Positions 32,512 to 42,180 of a stretch of 64,000 bases of DNA are shown here, piece after piece. Source of the DNA: an uncultured Erythrobacter sp. (lineage in GTDB: Bacteria > Pseudomonadota > Alphaproteobacteria > Sphingomonadales > Sphingomonadaceae); NCBI GenBank assembly GCA_947488325.1, contig CANKYZ010000001.1:496001-560000 (forward strand), given 5' to 3'. Numbering within the stretch: position 1 is the stretch's first letter; every line of letters starts with the position of its first letter. The notes beneath the pieces are model-generated. The model saw nothing but the letters and a program-made list of their open reading frames with translations, had not been told where the DNA came from and ran no database searches. The position numbers and the translations under genes were made by a program.

Positions 32512-32898
32512 TTGAGCACTCCGCGTGAAATGTTGGCGGCGGTTTATGCGGCGGCTGGCGCACAAGATTGGGAATTGGTTGAGAGCCTGATCCATCCGGA
32601 TTTTGTGCTCTACGAAGCTGAATGCTTGCCCTTTGGCGGCGAGTGGCGCGGCAAAGACGCGCTGCAACGCTGTGCCGCGGCAATGTATGGAGCTTGGGCT
32701 GGAGCCGAAGTTGACATTCACGACATTGCTGGCGGTGATAGCCATGCCGTCACTGTGCTTACGCTAACTATGACATCGAAGCGGACAGGCGAGACTTTCA
32801 GTCAGACAGTCAATGAATGCGGGACATTTGAGGACGGTCTGCTGAAGGAGCTTCGCATCCATTATTTCGACGCAGCAGAGGTGGCCGCAAAGGCCTGA
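32512..32898 (+). CDS. SnoaL-like (NTF2-fold) protein
   Basis: A 128-residue protein of the small polyketide-cyclase/NTF2-like fold: an N-terminal helix (REMLAAVYAAAGAQDWELVE), IHPDFVLYEAE, GGEWRGKDALQR and a beta-rich second half. The start is either TTG at 32512 (weak GGATGA upstream) or ATG at 32530; TTG gives the more complete fold. It lies four bases after the lipoyl gene and probably belongs to the same operon. Its reaction is unknown. Confidence 0.72.
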   Translation: MSTPREMLAAVYAAAGAQDWELVESLIHPDFVLYEAECLPFGGEWRGKDALQRCAAAMYGAWAGAEVDIHDIAGGDSHAVTVLTLTMTSKRTGETFSQTVNECGTFEDGLLKELRIHYFDAAEVAAKA

Positions 32899-32903
32899 AA
32901 CCC

Positions 32904-33824
32904 ATGACAATTGAGAATATCTGCGTGCTCGGCGCGCAGGCCGATCAGGGCCAGCCTTTGGTAACACAGCTGCTGGAGGAAGGCTTTTCGGTCACAGCCG
33001 GGGTGCGGCGCAAGGAGGCTTTGGCGGACACGCCGTTTCCCAATTTGCCCAATGTGCAGGCTGATATCACCGACGCCAACGCTATGGCCCATGCTTTTGC
33101 GGGGCAGGATGCAGCGGCGTTTCACTTGCCGTTTGAATTTGATCGTGATCGCGCGGCGTCTTTTGGCCGCGCAATAGCCGAAGGGGCCAAACGAGCAGGT
33201 CTGAAGAAAATCGTTTTCAACACAGCTTGTTTTGTCGCAGATCACGATCTTGGTCTGTCTGCGCATGATGGCAGACGCGATATCGAACGGTCATTGAAAG
33301 AGACCGGCATCCCTTGCGTGTTTATCGAGCCGACCGTATTCATGGATAACCAATATCGCATTTGGTCGCGTCCATTGATCATGCGCGATGGCATCTTTGC
33401 CTACCCAGCTAAGCCTGACTTAAAGATCAATTGGGTGTGCCTTGAGGATGTTGCGCAAGCGATGGTCCGAGCTTTGCAAACAGATGCCGCCGACGGCCAA
33501 CATGTGCCCATTGGCGGCACAGAGGCCTTGTTGGGGGATGAAGTTGCAGCCAATTTGGCCGAAGCAGTGGGCAAGCCGGTGCGTTTTCAAAGCTTGGCCC
33601 CAGAAGAATTCGCCGCCCGGATGAGCGAACTGGTAACAGGCTCACGCGAGGTTCAACCACTCAGCATTTATGACGGGATGGCGAAGTTCTACGCATTCTA
33701 TAACTCGCAGCGGACATCTCCGTTGGTGGTGGACCCAGATAACGCACGTGATTTGCTTGGCATGAAGCCTACAAGCCATCTCGATTGGGCGAAGTCGAAA
33801 GATTGGAATGCTGGGTTGATGTAA
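32904..33824 (+). CDS. NmrA-like NAD(P)-binding protein
   Basis: A 306-residue atypical SDR of the NmrA type: beta-alpha start NICVLGAQADQGQPLVTQLL (a changed GxxGxxG), NTACFVADHDLG where classical enzymes have the active-site loop, and IEPTVFMDNQ, typical of NmrA-like proteins. It could be a reductase or a redox-sensing protein. Last gene of the plus-strand run from 29510, convergent with the SDR ending at 33827. Confidence 0.8.
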   Translation: MTIENICVLGAQADQGQPLVTQLLEEGFSVTAGVRRKEALADTPFPNLPNVQADITDANAMAHAFAGQDAAAFHLPFEFDRDRAASFGRAIAEGAKRAGLKKIVFNTACFVADHDLGLSAHDGRRDIERSLKETGIPCVFIEPTVFMDNQYRIWSRPLIMRDGIFAYPAKPDLKINWVCLEDVAQAMVRALQTDAADGQHVPIGGTEALLGDEVAANLAEAVGKPVRFQSLAPEEFAARMSELVTGSREVQPLSIYDGMAKFYAFYNSQRTSPLVVDPDNARDLLGMKPTSHLDWAKSKDWNAGLM

Positions 33825-33826
33825 AA

Positions 33827-34579
33827 TTAGAGCGTCTGCCCATCATCCAGCACAAAATCGGTCCCGGTTACGAATTCCGCTGCGTCAGAGCATAGGAACA
33901 AGACTGGCCCATCGAGACCTTCCTCGCCCATCAATCGCCGTTTTGGGAAACGGGCGATTTGTTTCCGGCCCAGGTCGGTTTGGAACCATTCATCGTTGAT
34001 GGCCGTGCGAATATAGCCCGGTGAGATCGTGTTCACACAAATCCCTGCGCGCGCCCATTCGCGCGCCATGCTCCTTGCCGCTTGGACAACGCCTGCTTTG
34101 CTCGCTGCATAGGCGACCAAACCGGGCGATGGCTCAAACGCGGTGATCGACGCGACCATTACGATCCGTCCGTTCTTCACCCCATTGGCAATCATTCGCC
34201 TTGCACCCTCTCGAGCGGTTAGAATCGCGCCTTTAAGATTGATCGATAATGTGTGTTCGATCTCTTCTTCGGAAATGGTCGTCATCATGCCCGCGCCGTC
34301 GACTCCGGCATTGGCAATGACAGTATCGACGGGGCCGAAAGCTCTCTCGGCAGCGTCAAACCCTGCGATTATGTCGGCTTCGCGTGCGACGTCTATGGTA
34401 ATCGCCAGTGCCTCGCTGCCAATCTCGCTTGCGAGTGCTTGCAAGCGGTCCTTGCGTCGTGCGCCTAAAGCGACCTGCGCGCCATTCGCCGCAAGGATTC
34501 GGCCAAACCGCGAGCCTAGCCCCGAAGATGCACCAGTGATGAGCGCCGTGCGCCCCGAAAGATCGACAAATAGGCTCAT
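33827..34579 (-). CDS. Short-chain dehydrogenase/reductase
   Basis: A 250-residue classical SDR: TGASSGLGSRFG (cofactor), NAGVDG, catalytic SITAFEPSPGLVAYAASK (Ser, Tyr and Lys all present) and C-terminal VTGTDFVLDDG. The residues after the second strand (ARRKDRL) suggest NADP(H). Nine bases downstream of the Rieske gene and on its strand, so it may oxidise that enzyme's alcohol or diol product. Confidence 0.9.
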   Translation of the reverse strand: MSLFVDLSGRTALITGASSGLGSRFGRILAANGAQVALGARRKDRLQALASEIGSEALAITIDVAREADIIAGFDAAERAFGPVDTVIANAGVDGAGMMTTISEEEIEHTLSINLKGAILTAREGARRMIANGVKNGRIVMVASITAFEPSPGLVAYAASKAGVVQAARSMAREWARAGICVNTISPGYIRTAINDEWFQTDLGRKQIARFPKRRLMGEEGLDGPVLFLCSDAAEFVTGTDFVLDDGQTL

Positions 34580-34588
34580 GCTGAAAAA

Positions 34589-36013
34589 TTACTTTGTTGC
34601 TGGCAGTTCGCCGTCGATATACTTCTTCAACGTCGTTTGGAAATGCCGGACGCGGCTGTCTTGATAAGACCCCAGCTCCATCTTTCCTTCCTTCATTGAT
34701 TTCATACCGGTCTGCACATGCGGCAGGTTGGCCATGTCTTGATCGAAAACATTGGCCAGTTGCGGACCCATTATGTCCGCCGCCCAAGAGAATGGCTCAT
34801 CATCCGGGATAAAAGTCGGTTCCACCGCGCGCGGTCGGTCCTCTCCCTTAGGAGTCGGGAACAGCAGTCGAATTTCCATAACGCACGAATCAGGCGTGTC
34901 ATCAGGTAGCCAGCGATAGACCAGCGTTGGTAAGAACCCGATCCAAGGAGCGAAATTGGGGAAGATATTATAGGTGAAATTGTCGAGAATTTCGCTGTCA
35001 GAGGCTTCTGAATAATCATAGCCATAAGCTTCTGCAAAGCCCTGACGCCCAGCTTCGGCAAGCACTTTGCGCGCTCCCAATGGATCGGCTGGATCATAAT
35101 CCTGATCGCCATCACTAGCGGCAAAGCGTCGGTTGGTGTCCGCATCTGCTCCGCCAGAGAATTCATTCATTTTTTCCAGCACATAGGTTGAATCCTTACC
35201 CTTCATATGTGGGCTTAGAACTCCGGAAGGCGTAATCGCGCGATTGAAGTGATCGCCGATCAAGTCATAACGTGTGTTCGCATCGCCCAAGAATGGCAGC
35301 AATTGTGGGTGTGTAACGATTGAATGCCATGCCTCCATAAAGGCCTCGGCAGTTGCTTTCCAATTGGCTGGGATACGTTTTTGAATCCACATACCGGTAT
35401 AGCGATTTTCAAAATCATACCGTTCATAATGCGACGCTGCTGGGCCCAGCCATGTTTTGAAATCAGGCACATCGTGGTTTTCCGTAAGCATAACAAAGCC
35501 CTGCCACAGCTCAATGCGAGCTTCAGGCAGGCACATGTCTTTACCCTCCAGATGTCTGAAATCCCACGCGGACGGAATTTCTTTCAAAGAACCATCATTG
35601 CGCCATGTAAAGCCATGGAAGGGGCAGCGCAGTTGAATCGAATTGCCACTTTCCGTGCGCAGTTTGCGGCCGCGATGAAGGCAGGCATTGTAGAATGCTC
35701 TAACTCCGCCATCTTTTTGTCGGATCAGCAGAAAGCTCTTGCCAGCGATCTCGAAAACTACTGTGTCGCCGGTATCGGGCATTTCATCTTCGCGCGCTGC
35801 GAATAGCCAAACATTGGGCCACAACCTCTCGCGCTCAGCCTTCGCGAAGTCTTCGCTGATATACGGATCGACCGACAGGGGGTCATTGCCCATTTCGATG
35901 TTGGATTCTTCAAATAGGTAATCAGGCGGTGTGCGCGTGTCCCCATTCAACATGTCTGTGTAGCTGATGCCTGGGCAGCGACCTTCACGGGCAATATCTT
36001 TAATCTCGTTCAT
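34589..36013 (-). CDS. Rieske non-heme iron oxygenase, alpha subunit
   Basis: A 474-residue ring-hydroxylating or demethylating oxygenase. The Rieske [2Fe-2S] ligands are C111-L-H113 and C130-P-F-H133. The mononuclear iron site is formed by H230 and H235 (EAWHSIVTH) with a C-terminal Asp. No ferredoxin, reductase or beta subunit is encoded nearby, so electrons must come from elsewhere. Divergent from the VOC-family gene across about 100 bases. Confidence 0.92.
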   Translation of the reverse strand: MNEIKDIAREGRCPGISYTDMLNGDTRTPPDYLFEESNIEMGNDPLSVDPYISEDFAKAERERLWPNVWLFAAREDEMPDTGDTVVFEIAGKSFLLIRQKDGGVRAFYNACLHRGRKLRTESGNSIQLRCPFHGFTWRNDGSLKEIPSAWDFRHLEGKDMCLPEARIELWQGFVMLTENHDVPDFKTWLGPAASHYERYDFENRYTGMWIQKRIPANWKATAEAFMEAWHSIVTHPQLLPFLGDANTRYDLIGDHFNRAITPSGVLSPHMKGKDSTYVLEKMNEFSGGADADTNRRFAASDGDQDYDPADPLGARKVLAEAGRQGFAEAYGYDYSEASDSEILDNFTYNIFPNFAPWIGFLPTLVYRWLPDDTPDSCVMEIRLLFPTPKGEDRPRAVEPTFIPDDEPFSWAADIMGPQLANVFDQDMANLPHVQTGMKSMKEGKMELGSYQDSRVRHFQTTLKKYIDGELPATK

Positions 36014-36113
36014 CTGCGGCCTCTATCCGTTACTCGCAAATTGTGCAGTGTTCGTGGGACCGAATATCACACAGGTTGGCCGCAGGGTCACCCTAGCGGA
36101 TTGGAGAGGACAT

Positions 36114-36647
36114 ATGGCGCGCAAAACAGGCATCGCAGCATTGGGTGAGGTGATGCAACTCGCCTTTGTGCCCGATGATTTCGACGCTGCGGTGAAGCAC
36201 TGGACGCAGGTTATGGGCGTCGGTCCGTTCTTTCTCATGGAGGGGCTGCACCTTGAAGGTATGAAATATAAAGGCGAACCAACCGATGCATTGTTCGACC
36301 TCGCGCTGGCATATTGGGGGGACATTCAGATCGAATTGATCCGTCCGCGAGACAACCATCCGTCGATCTATTCAGGCGAATATGGTGCCGTCAGCGGATT
36401 GCATCATGTTTGTATTCTGGTTGACGATATCGAGGACGCCTATCGAGTTTGCCGTGAGCAAAATGCCGAAATCGTGATCGAAGGATCGCTCGGAGATAGC
36501 CGGGTCATTTATGCAGACCCTGGACAGGGGCCGGGATCGCTAGTGGAAATCCTGCAACAGGGCGAAGGCGGCCCGGGCCTGTTCGCGATGATTAAGCAAG
36601 CCGGCGAAGGTTGGGACGGCACGGAGCCGCTCCGAACCCTCGGTTAG
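36114..36647 (+). CDS. VOC-superfamily (glyoxalase-fold) protein
   Basis: A 177-residue protein with the paired beta-alpha-beta-beta-beta modules of the vicinal oxygen chelate fold: QLAFVPDDFDAAVKHWTQVM and SGLHHVCILVDDIEDAYRVC start the two halves, and PGSLVEILQ carries the late acidic ligand position. The ATG at 36114 is chosen because GGAGAGGA lies just upstream. It could be a lyase, epimerase or dioxygenase; the metal ligands are only partly clear. Confidence 0.82.
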   Translation: MARKTGIAALGEVMQLAFVPDDFDAAVKHWTQVMGVGPFFLMEGLHLEGMKYKGEPTDALFDLALAYWGDIQIELIRPRDNHPSIYSGEYGAVSGLHHVCILVDDIEDAYRVCREQNAEIVIEGSLGDSRVIYADPGQGPGSLVEILQQGEGGPGLFAMIKQAGEGWDGTEPLRTLG

Positions 36648-36664
36648 CGTCTAACTGCCAGAGA

Positions 36665-37474
36665 TTAGCTACTGGCGCCAAGATATCCCAATTGCCCGGC
36701 TTTAAAGATCGTTTGAGCGCGGTTTACGCTATCCAACTTCTCTCCAGCTCGGTGGATGTGGTAGCGAATTGTTGCATGGCTCCGTTCAAGGATCATACTT
36801 ATTTCCTTGTCGGTTTTGCCAATCGCGGCCCAGCGTAAACACTCAACTTCGCGCTTTGACAGCACGCAGTCTGACGGAATGCGGCGCTTTGTCCGGATCG
36901 CCTGCGCATATCCCGCGACAAATCGCCGAACGAGCTGCGCAAACAGATTCGCATACTGCGCAAATTCTTCTGTGAGATCTTCTTTTGCGCGATCTATCGG
37001 AATGAAGCTGCTCGCCGAAATTTGGCCAAACGGAAGATGCACAGGGATTACAATCGCCGCCCTGCAAAGTGCGCGTTTCTCAAAATCGCCTAAGTCCAAC
37101 TCATCAAGGTAGGAATTGGGCCATCTAAGGTTAAATCCGTCCTTGTTGACCCAGAAAGGCTCACTTTCATATCGGCAAGCACGAGGTATGGGCGAATGCA
37201 GTGCAAGGCGGTGATCTTCCCACCAGCGCGCGCCATCATTAAGCCAACGGAATATGTCAGCGTTGAGGATTGTGCCATCGGCATCAGTCATTGGTTCTTT
37301 TGACGAAATGTCATCACAGACTGCGGCCTGCATCCCACGTTCTTGAGCGATTCGCGCAAGATTTTCTGCGGCATCATGGATGTCTTCGGGACATGTGATG
37401 GTCACTTGCTCCAGCAATTGCTCGAGATTCTCAGTGCCATTCGGCGTGCGAAGTTCGACGACGTTAGCGGTCAT
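36665..37474 (-). CDS. LuxR-type transcriptional regulator
   Basis: A 269-residue regulator. The N-terminal two-thirds resemble an autoinducer-binding-type sensor domain (W, Y and D residues in the RWWEDHRLALHSPIPRACRY region). The C-terminal HTH reads LSKREVECLRWAAIGKTDKE, then ISMILERSHATIRYH, the LuxR/FixJ signature. The start is ATG at 37474 with AGGAG 11 bases upstream, or ATG at 37495. Divergent from the acyl-CoA ligase gene, with a dyad between them. It may respond to a pathway intermediate rather than a quorum signal; no synthase is visible. Confidence 0.85.
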   Translation of the reverse strand: MTANVVELRTPNGTENLEQLLEQVTITCPEDIHDAAENLARIAQERGMQAAVCDDISSKEPMTDADGTILNADIFRWLNDGARWWEDHRLALHSPIPRACRYESEPFWVNKDGFNLRWPNSYLDELDLGDFEKRALCRAAIVIPVHLPFGQISASSFIPIDRAKEDLTEEFAQYANLFAQLVRRFVAGYAQAIRTKRRIPSDCVLSKREVECLRWAAIGKTDKEISMILERSHATIRYHIHRAGEKLDSVNRAQTIFKAGQLGYLGASS

Positions 37475-37505
37475 AGGCTGACTCACTCCTCTCATGATGC
37501 TTCCC

Positions 37506-37523
37506 TAGGGACACTGTACCCTA
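37506..37523. promoter_or_regulatory. Dyad upstream of the LuxR-type regulator
   Basis: TAGGG-ACACTGTA-CCCTA, a perfect 5-bp inverted repeat over 18 bases, close to the size of a lux box. It lies in the 137-base divergent region between the regulator and the acyl-CoA ligase and could serve both promoters. Confidence 0.4.
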
Positions 37524-37611
37524 TTTACTCCTGATTCGCCTCATATTTTGCGTAGGGGTGCAAAAGACCACTGAGCGGTAGGCCCGAAAAGCCTCAATGG
37601 AGAATGTGAGT

Positions 37612-39246
37612 ATGGAAAAACTGGATGAATCCTGGCTGGGAGAGAACTTTGGTGTGGCGCTTAAAGCGCTTGCGAAGGGAATCGATTCGGAACGTCTGGC
37701 GTTGATCCATGGCGCGCGGATTGTCACCTGGGGCGAGCTGGATGCGCAGACTGATTCGATTGCCGCAGCGTTGGTTGAGCGCGGGTTCAAGCCTGGTGAC
37801 GTCGCTGGCCAGATGCTGCGGAATAGCCCTGATTACGTGCTCGCATATTTTGGCTGCATCAAAGCGGGTCTCGTGCCGGTCAACGTAAACTACCATTATC
37901 AGGCGCGCGAATTGATGGATATTTTTGCGCGATTCGAAGTGAAGGTGCTGTTCACTGAAAGTGACTTTGCTGATGTGGGTGCGCAGGCAATGGCAGGCGG
38001 AGCACCTATCATTGATGTTGGAAGCGCAGGTTGGGCGGAGTTACGCATGCATGATCTGCCCGACAATTTCGCGATCCATGATGACCCGCAGGCCTTGTTC
38101 CTCACTGCAACCGGCGGAACTACAGGGATGCCAAAGGCGGTCATGTGGCCGATGGCCGAGGCATGGCAAGCATTCAGTGTTTCCGCCTGGCAACGCGGGA
38201 TGGCTGAGCCGCCTTTTGTTGCGTCATCACTGGAAGCGCAAGTTAGAGAGGCTGCGAAAATCGGCCCGGGTCATTCGGCAAGCACCTCGCCGATGTTGCT
38301 GCTCAGCCCTCTAATGCATGGCGCAGGACAGTTCACCGGAATGATACATCTGCTGAAAGGCGGAACATTAGCGTTTCTCCCAGGAGAAAAGTTTAACGCT
38401 GATGCCGCGCTTGAAGAGATCAAGCGTGTGGCTGTGCGTAGCGCCTTCATTGTGGGCGATGCTTTTGCCCTACCATTGGCTGATCGTCTGGATGCGCGGG
38501 ATGATGGCGGCGAGCTGATCGCAAGTCTCCGCACAATTGCCAGCTCGGGCGCGGTATTTTCTGAACGTCAAAAAATGCGAATGATTGCGCACAACCCATC
38601 CTTGATCGTGGTCGATGCGCTCGGCTCCTCTGAGAGTGCGGGCACCGCTCTCGTCATTACCACCGCACAAGGCTCCACCGGTGGTGGTAAATTCGCTGCT
38701 ATACCTGGGCGAGAGACCACCCTGCTCGATGAGAACCTGAAGGAAATTACCAAAGGCAGTGATGCGGTTGGGATCGTCGCGCGCACCGGACCTTTACCGC
38801 TTGGTTATCTGGGGGAGGACGAAAAGAACGCGCAGACCTTCCCTGAAATTGACGGCAAGCGTTGGCTAATGACTGGCGACCGCGCTCGCTGGGCGTCTGA
38901 CGGCAGTATGGAGTTCATCGGCCGTGACAATATGTGCATAAACACCGGTGGAGAGAAGGTCTTTCCCGAAGAAGTCGAAGCCATTTTACAGGGCCATCCC
39001 GGTGTCCACGATGTTAGGGTCGTAAGCCTGCCTGACCCGCGCTTTGGCCGCAAAATTGTCGCGGTGGTGCAGCCAAATGGCGAAGTGGGCGAGTTGGAAC
39101 AGACCCTCGACAAGCAAGCCCGGTTAGGGCTCGCCGGGTACAAAATCCCGCGCCTCTATGTGATGACCGATCGCTCATTGCGGCTCAACAATGGCAAGCC
39201 TGATTACAAAACCGCGCAAAATTGTGCAGATGCGACTTTGACATAG
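37612..39246 (+). CDS. AMP-forming acyl-CoA synthetase (ligase)
   Basis: Activates a carboxylic acid as its CoA thioester through an acyl-adenylate. The 544-residue protein has the P-loop-like TATGGTTGMPKAVM, LGSSESAG in the adenylate site, MTGDRARW, and GRDNMCINTGGEKVFPEEVE before the C-terminal domain, with the catalytic lysine in NNGKPDYK. The ATG at 37612 is chosen because GGAG precedes it. It faces the LuxR-type gene and is likely an entry enzyme of the pathway. Confidence 0.92.
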   Translation: MEKLDESWLGENFGVALKALAKGIDSERLALIHGARIVTWGELDAQTDSIAAALVERGFKPGDVAGQMLRNSPDYVLAYFGCIKAGLVPVNVNYHYQARELMDIFARFEVKVLFTESDFADVGAQAMAGGAPIIDVGSAGWAELRMHDLPDNFAIHDDPQALFLTATGGTTGMPKAVMWPMAEAWQAFSVSAWQRGMAEPPFVASSLEAQVREAAKIGPGHSASTSPMLLLSPLMHGAGQFTGMIHLLKGGTLAFLPGEKFNADAALEEIKRVAVRSAFIVGDAFALPLADRLDARDDGGELIASLRTIASSGAVFSERQKMRMIAHNPSLIVVDALGSSESAGTALVITTAQGSTGGGKFAAIPGRETTLLDENLKEITKGSDAVGIVARTGPLPLGYLGEDEKNAQTFPEIDGKRWLMTGDRARWASDGSMEFIGRDNMCINTGGEKVFPEEVEAILQGHPGVHDVRVVSLPDPRFGRKIVAVVQPNGEVGELEQTLDKQARLGLAGYKIPRLYVMTDRSLRLNNGKPDYKTAQNCADATLT

Positions 39247-39249
39247 AGC

Positions 39250-40164
39250 CTAGCTTGTTGAGCGCTGTGATTTGTCCTTGGCATTGGTGCCTTTGATCAT
39301 GTCGCGCATTTGATCCCATTCGACATCACCCAGCCCCTGCAGAACCGGATAGAACGTCCCACCATTGGCTTTCGCACCGGCCCCGTCGATTGCGATAGTC
39401 TGGCCGTTCACATATTCTGCACCGGGTCCCATCAGGAACACGGCGAGATTTGCAAGCTCATGCATTTCGCCTGCGCGGCCCATCGGATTGAGGTCATTTT
39501 TCGAATTACCTCCACTACCGCCGGGCGAAAGTCGCGCGCTCATACCTTTGGTTGGGAACAGTCCCGGAGCAATAGCGTTGAAGCGCAGACCATAGCGGCC
39601 CCATTCGGTCGAGAGACTTTGCGTCATTGAGTTGATTGCGGTCTTTGACATGGCGCTGGGAACAACGAACGCACTGCCGGTCCATACCCAAGTGGTAAGG
39701 ATCGAGAGAAAGCTAGCCTTCTTACCCTCCGCAATCAGACGCTTGCCGATATCAAGTGTCACATAGAAAGTGCCGCGAAAGACGATGTCTGAAATCGCGT
39801 TGAATCCGTTGACGGTCAAATCTTCAGTTCGGCTTATAAAGTTGCCTGCAGCGTTGTTGACCACTCCGGTTAGCGCGCCGCCATCGGCCCAAATCTTGTC
39901 GACCATCTCATGGATCGCATCGGCGTCGCGGATGTCGCAGGCATGGGCGACGACTTTGCCGCCCGATTCTTGGCCATGTTCAGCCATCAACTCTGCTGCG
40001 GTCTCATCGATTTTGTTCTGTCGCCGCCCGCAAATATAGACGGTCGCGCCAAGCTTCAGAAAACCCTCGGTCATTTCTCGGCCCAGCCCGGTTCCGCCGC
40101 CAGTAACCAGAATACGCTCGCCTTGCATTAGGCCGTCGCGGAACATGAGCTTTGAGGTATCCAT
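39250..40164 (-). CDS. 2,4-dienoyl-CoA reductase-like SDR
   Basis: A 304-residue SDR: TGGGTGLGREM, then NNAAGNFISRTEDLTVNGFN, the pattern of 2,4-dienoyl-CoA reductases, PSAMSKTAIN in place of YxxxK as in that subfamily, and VNGQTIAIDG. It would reduce a dienoyl-CoA with NADPH, or act as a related beta-oxidation auxiliary. Convergent with the ligase (three bases apart) and 25 bases downstream of an acyl-CoA dehydrogenase gene on the same strand. Confidence 0.87.
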   Translation of the reverse strand: MDTSKLMFRDGLMQGERILVTGGGTGLGREMTEGFLKLGATVYICGRRQNKIDETAAELMAEHGQESGGKVVAHACDIRDADAIHEMVDKIWADGGALTGVVNNAAGNFISRTEDLTVNGFNAISDIVFRGTFYVTLDIGKRLIAEGKKASFLSILTTWVWTGSAFVVPSAMSKTAINSMTQSLSTEWGRYGLRFNAIAPGLFPTKGMSARLSPGGSGGNSKNDLNPMGRAGEMHELANLAVFLMGPGAEYVNGQTIAIDGAGAKANGGTFYPVLQGLGDVEWDQMRDMIKGTNAKDKSQRSTS

Positions 40165-40189
40165 GAATTCAGTATCCTAGAAAAGGGTG

Positions 40190-41398
40190 TCAGAGTCCGA
40201 GCACGGTCTTTGCAATAATGTTCTTTTGAACTTCGTCCGATCCGCCAAAGATCGTGGCGGCACGGTTATTGAGATAACGACCCATCGCAGTTTGTGCGAT
40301 TTCGCTGCCTACGGGTTCCGGTGCTTCATTGCCGTAGAGCGGACGTTCCAGCGGCAGTTGCAAAGCATCATGTCCGAGCAATTCGAGCCGCAAGGTGTCA
40401 ATCTCTTGCCCGATATTGGAACCCAGCAATTTAACTAATGACGTCTGCGGGCCCGGCTCGCGTCCCCTGGCGAGTGCCGCCAAAATGCGCAGTTCGGTAA
40501 ATTCCAGTGCTTCCGCTTCTAATCGCGCACGTGCAAGTCGGTCACGGAAACGCGGGTCATGCGCCATCGCGCCGTTAACGCCGGAAGGTTGATCTTTCGC
40601 GAGCGTCTCAAGTTTATGGATGCTCTGAAGCAGGCGCGGGGCAAAGCACGATCCGCCGCGTTCGTTTTCAAGCAGGAATTTCGCAATCGCCCAACCCGCG
40701 CCCTCATCGCCGATGCGGTTCTCAACGCCGGTCTTTGCATCGGTGAAGAACACCGCATTGACCTCGTGGTCGCCGGACATCGAGTGGATTGGCGTGACCT
40801 CAATTCCCCTTTGGTCCATCGGGAGCAGCAAGAAGGTGATCCCGGCCTGTTTTTTTACAGTCGTATCGGTGCGAACCAACGCGAAAATCCAATTCGCATG
40901 ATGGGCGTGGGTCGTCCAAATCTTCGATCCGTTCACGGCATATTCGCTGTCTTCCAGCACCGCAGTGGTTTTTAGCGATGCGAGATCAGACCCGCTGCCC
41001 GGTTCAGAATAGCCTTGGCACCAGTAATCTTCGCCAGATAAGATTTTGGGGAGAAAGCGTGCCTTTTGTTCCGGCGTGCCGAATGCGCAAATCACGGGAC
41101 CGACCAGCCGCAGTCCCAAGATGGCTAGTGCAGGGGCTCCTGCAAGCGCGCATTCCTTCTCAAAAATGAACTTTTGAGTTGGCGTCCAGCCTGTTCCACC
41201 GTCTTCCTTGGGCCAATGTGGGGCAACCCAACCTTGTTTATTCAGGATGCGATGCCACTCCATCCCAATGTCGGGTTCGACAAAGACGCCGGGCGTACGG
41301 CGCGCACCATCGCGCAAATGTTCGGACAAGTTCGCCGTAAGAAAATCACGTACCTCTTCGCGAAAGGCGATGTCTGCTGGGGAGAATGTCATGTCCAT
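40190..41398 (-). CDS. Acyl-CoA dehydrogenase (large, FadE-like)
   Basis: A 402-residue FAD enzyme that would introduce a 2,3-double bond into an acyl-CoA. FAD-binding segments GYSEPGSGSDLASL and KIWTTHAHHANW are intact, and the C terminus RAATIFGGSDEVQKNIIAKT has the usual GGSxEVQ element. With the shorter dehydrogenase at 44558-45646 it could form one of the alpha2beta2 heterodimers known from steroid side-chain breakdown; the partnership is inferred. Confidence 0.92.
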   Translation of the reverse strand: MDMTFSPADIAFREEVRDFLTANLSEHLRDGARRTPGVFVEPDIGMEWHRILNKQGWVAPHWPKEDGGTGWTPTQKFIFEKECALAGAPALAILGLRLVGPVICAFGTPEQKARFLPKILSGEDYWCQGYSEPGSGSDLASLKTTAVLEDSEYAVNGSKIWTTHAHHANWIFALVRTDTTVKKQAGITFLLLPMDQRGIEVTPIHSMSGDHEVNAVFFTDAKTGVENRIGDEGAGWAIAKFLLENERGGSCFAPRLLQSIHKLETLAKDQPSGVNGAMAHDPRFRDRLARARLEAEALEFTELRILAALARGREPGPQTSLVKLLGSNIGQEIDTLRLELLGHDALQLPLERPLYGNEAPEPVGSEIAQTAMGRYLNNRAATIFGGSDEVQKNIIAKTVLGL

Positions 41399-41410
41399 GG
41401 CTTGCGTTCC

Positions 41411-42178
41411 TTACTCGCCTGAATCCGCTTCATCCCGCATCGCCCAGCCAATGGAACGTCGCAACATGTCGTAATAAACGTCGTAATTCCACGCGCACAT
41501 TTCTTTGTGTGGATAGAAATCTTGCATCTCCGGCAGATCGTAATGACCCCGGCAGTGGCCTAGCGCGTTGTAGACGATGCGGCCCTTCCCGATATCGCGC
41601 GTGTATAGGATCGGCACCGAAGTCTGTTCCCACTTTTCTGCAACGAAGCCAGTCGCATCGCCTTCGAAAGTGGTTTGCATCAATGTGTCGATTTTGGCCG
41701 TAGTGTTTGACAGATAAAGCTCATCCACGACTTCGAAATCTTCGATTCCGCGCGTCAGCTCATGATCTTTATTGATCACTTCCACTTCAAACGGGCCGAT
41801 CGGTGGATGTGCTTTGAATTGGGTGCCGAGCATTTCGAATACATCCGGGCGGTTTTCGGGTGTGTCGACCAAACCTTCTTCGGTGAAGACCAGGATCGAA
41901 TTGGTCCCATGCAGCGCCAGCCATTTGCCCCCGCCTTCGACCCATGCACGCAGCTGCTTGGTCTGTTCTTCGGTAGGCATAAGATCGCAGGTATAGGTAA
42001 TGAGGAACCGGCATTGATCCAGCCGCTCTAACCCCGAATAATCTGCTGCAACGGTGGTTCGAATATGCGGATGCTCAGCCAACAATTTGAGCATTTCGAG
42101 TCGAGGGTAATCGATATCATGATACTTGCCCGCCGCGATGAAATGCGCGTCGATGCGAGTGGCAGGTGGTTTGCTCAT
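41411..42178 (-). CDS. ThuA-like protein (amidotransferase-fold), copy 1
   Basis: A 255-residue protein of the ThuA family: EMLKLLAEHPHIRTTVAAD, GGKWLALHGTNSI, ELYLSN, and GKGRIVYNALGHCRGHYD with conserved histidines. The reaction is not established for this group. It sits between an acyl-CoA dehydrogenase and an SDR on the same strand (two bases from the SDR gene). A second ThuA-like gene lies at 47393-48166; the two are distant in sequence. Confidence 0.8.
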   Translation of the reverse strand: MSKPPATRIDAHFIAAGKYHDIDYPRLEMLKLLAEHPHIRTTVAADYSGLERLDQCRFLITYTCDLMPTEEQTKQLRAWVEGGGKWLALHGTNSILVFTEEGLVDTPENRPDVFEMLGTQFKAHPPIGPFEVEVINKDHELTRGIEDFEVVDELYLSNTTAKIDTLMQTTFEGDATGFVAEKWEQTSVPILYTRDIGKGRIVYNALGHCRGHYDLPEMQDFYPHKEMCAWNYDVYYDMLRRSIGWAMRDEADSGE

Positions 42179-42180
42179 AA

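Noticed and set aside
39250-40164. Loss of the catalytic Tyr in the SDR as an anomaly
   Set aside because: The PSAMSK pattern is the usual one for the 2,4-dienoyl-CoA reductase subgroup, unlike the Phe change in the SDR at 29.5 kb.
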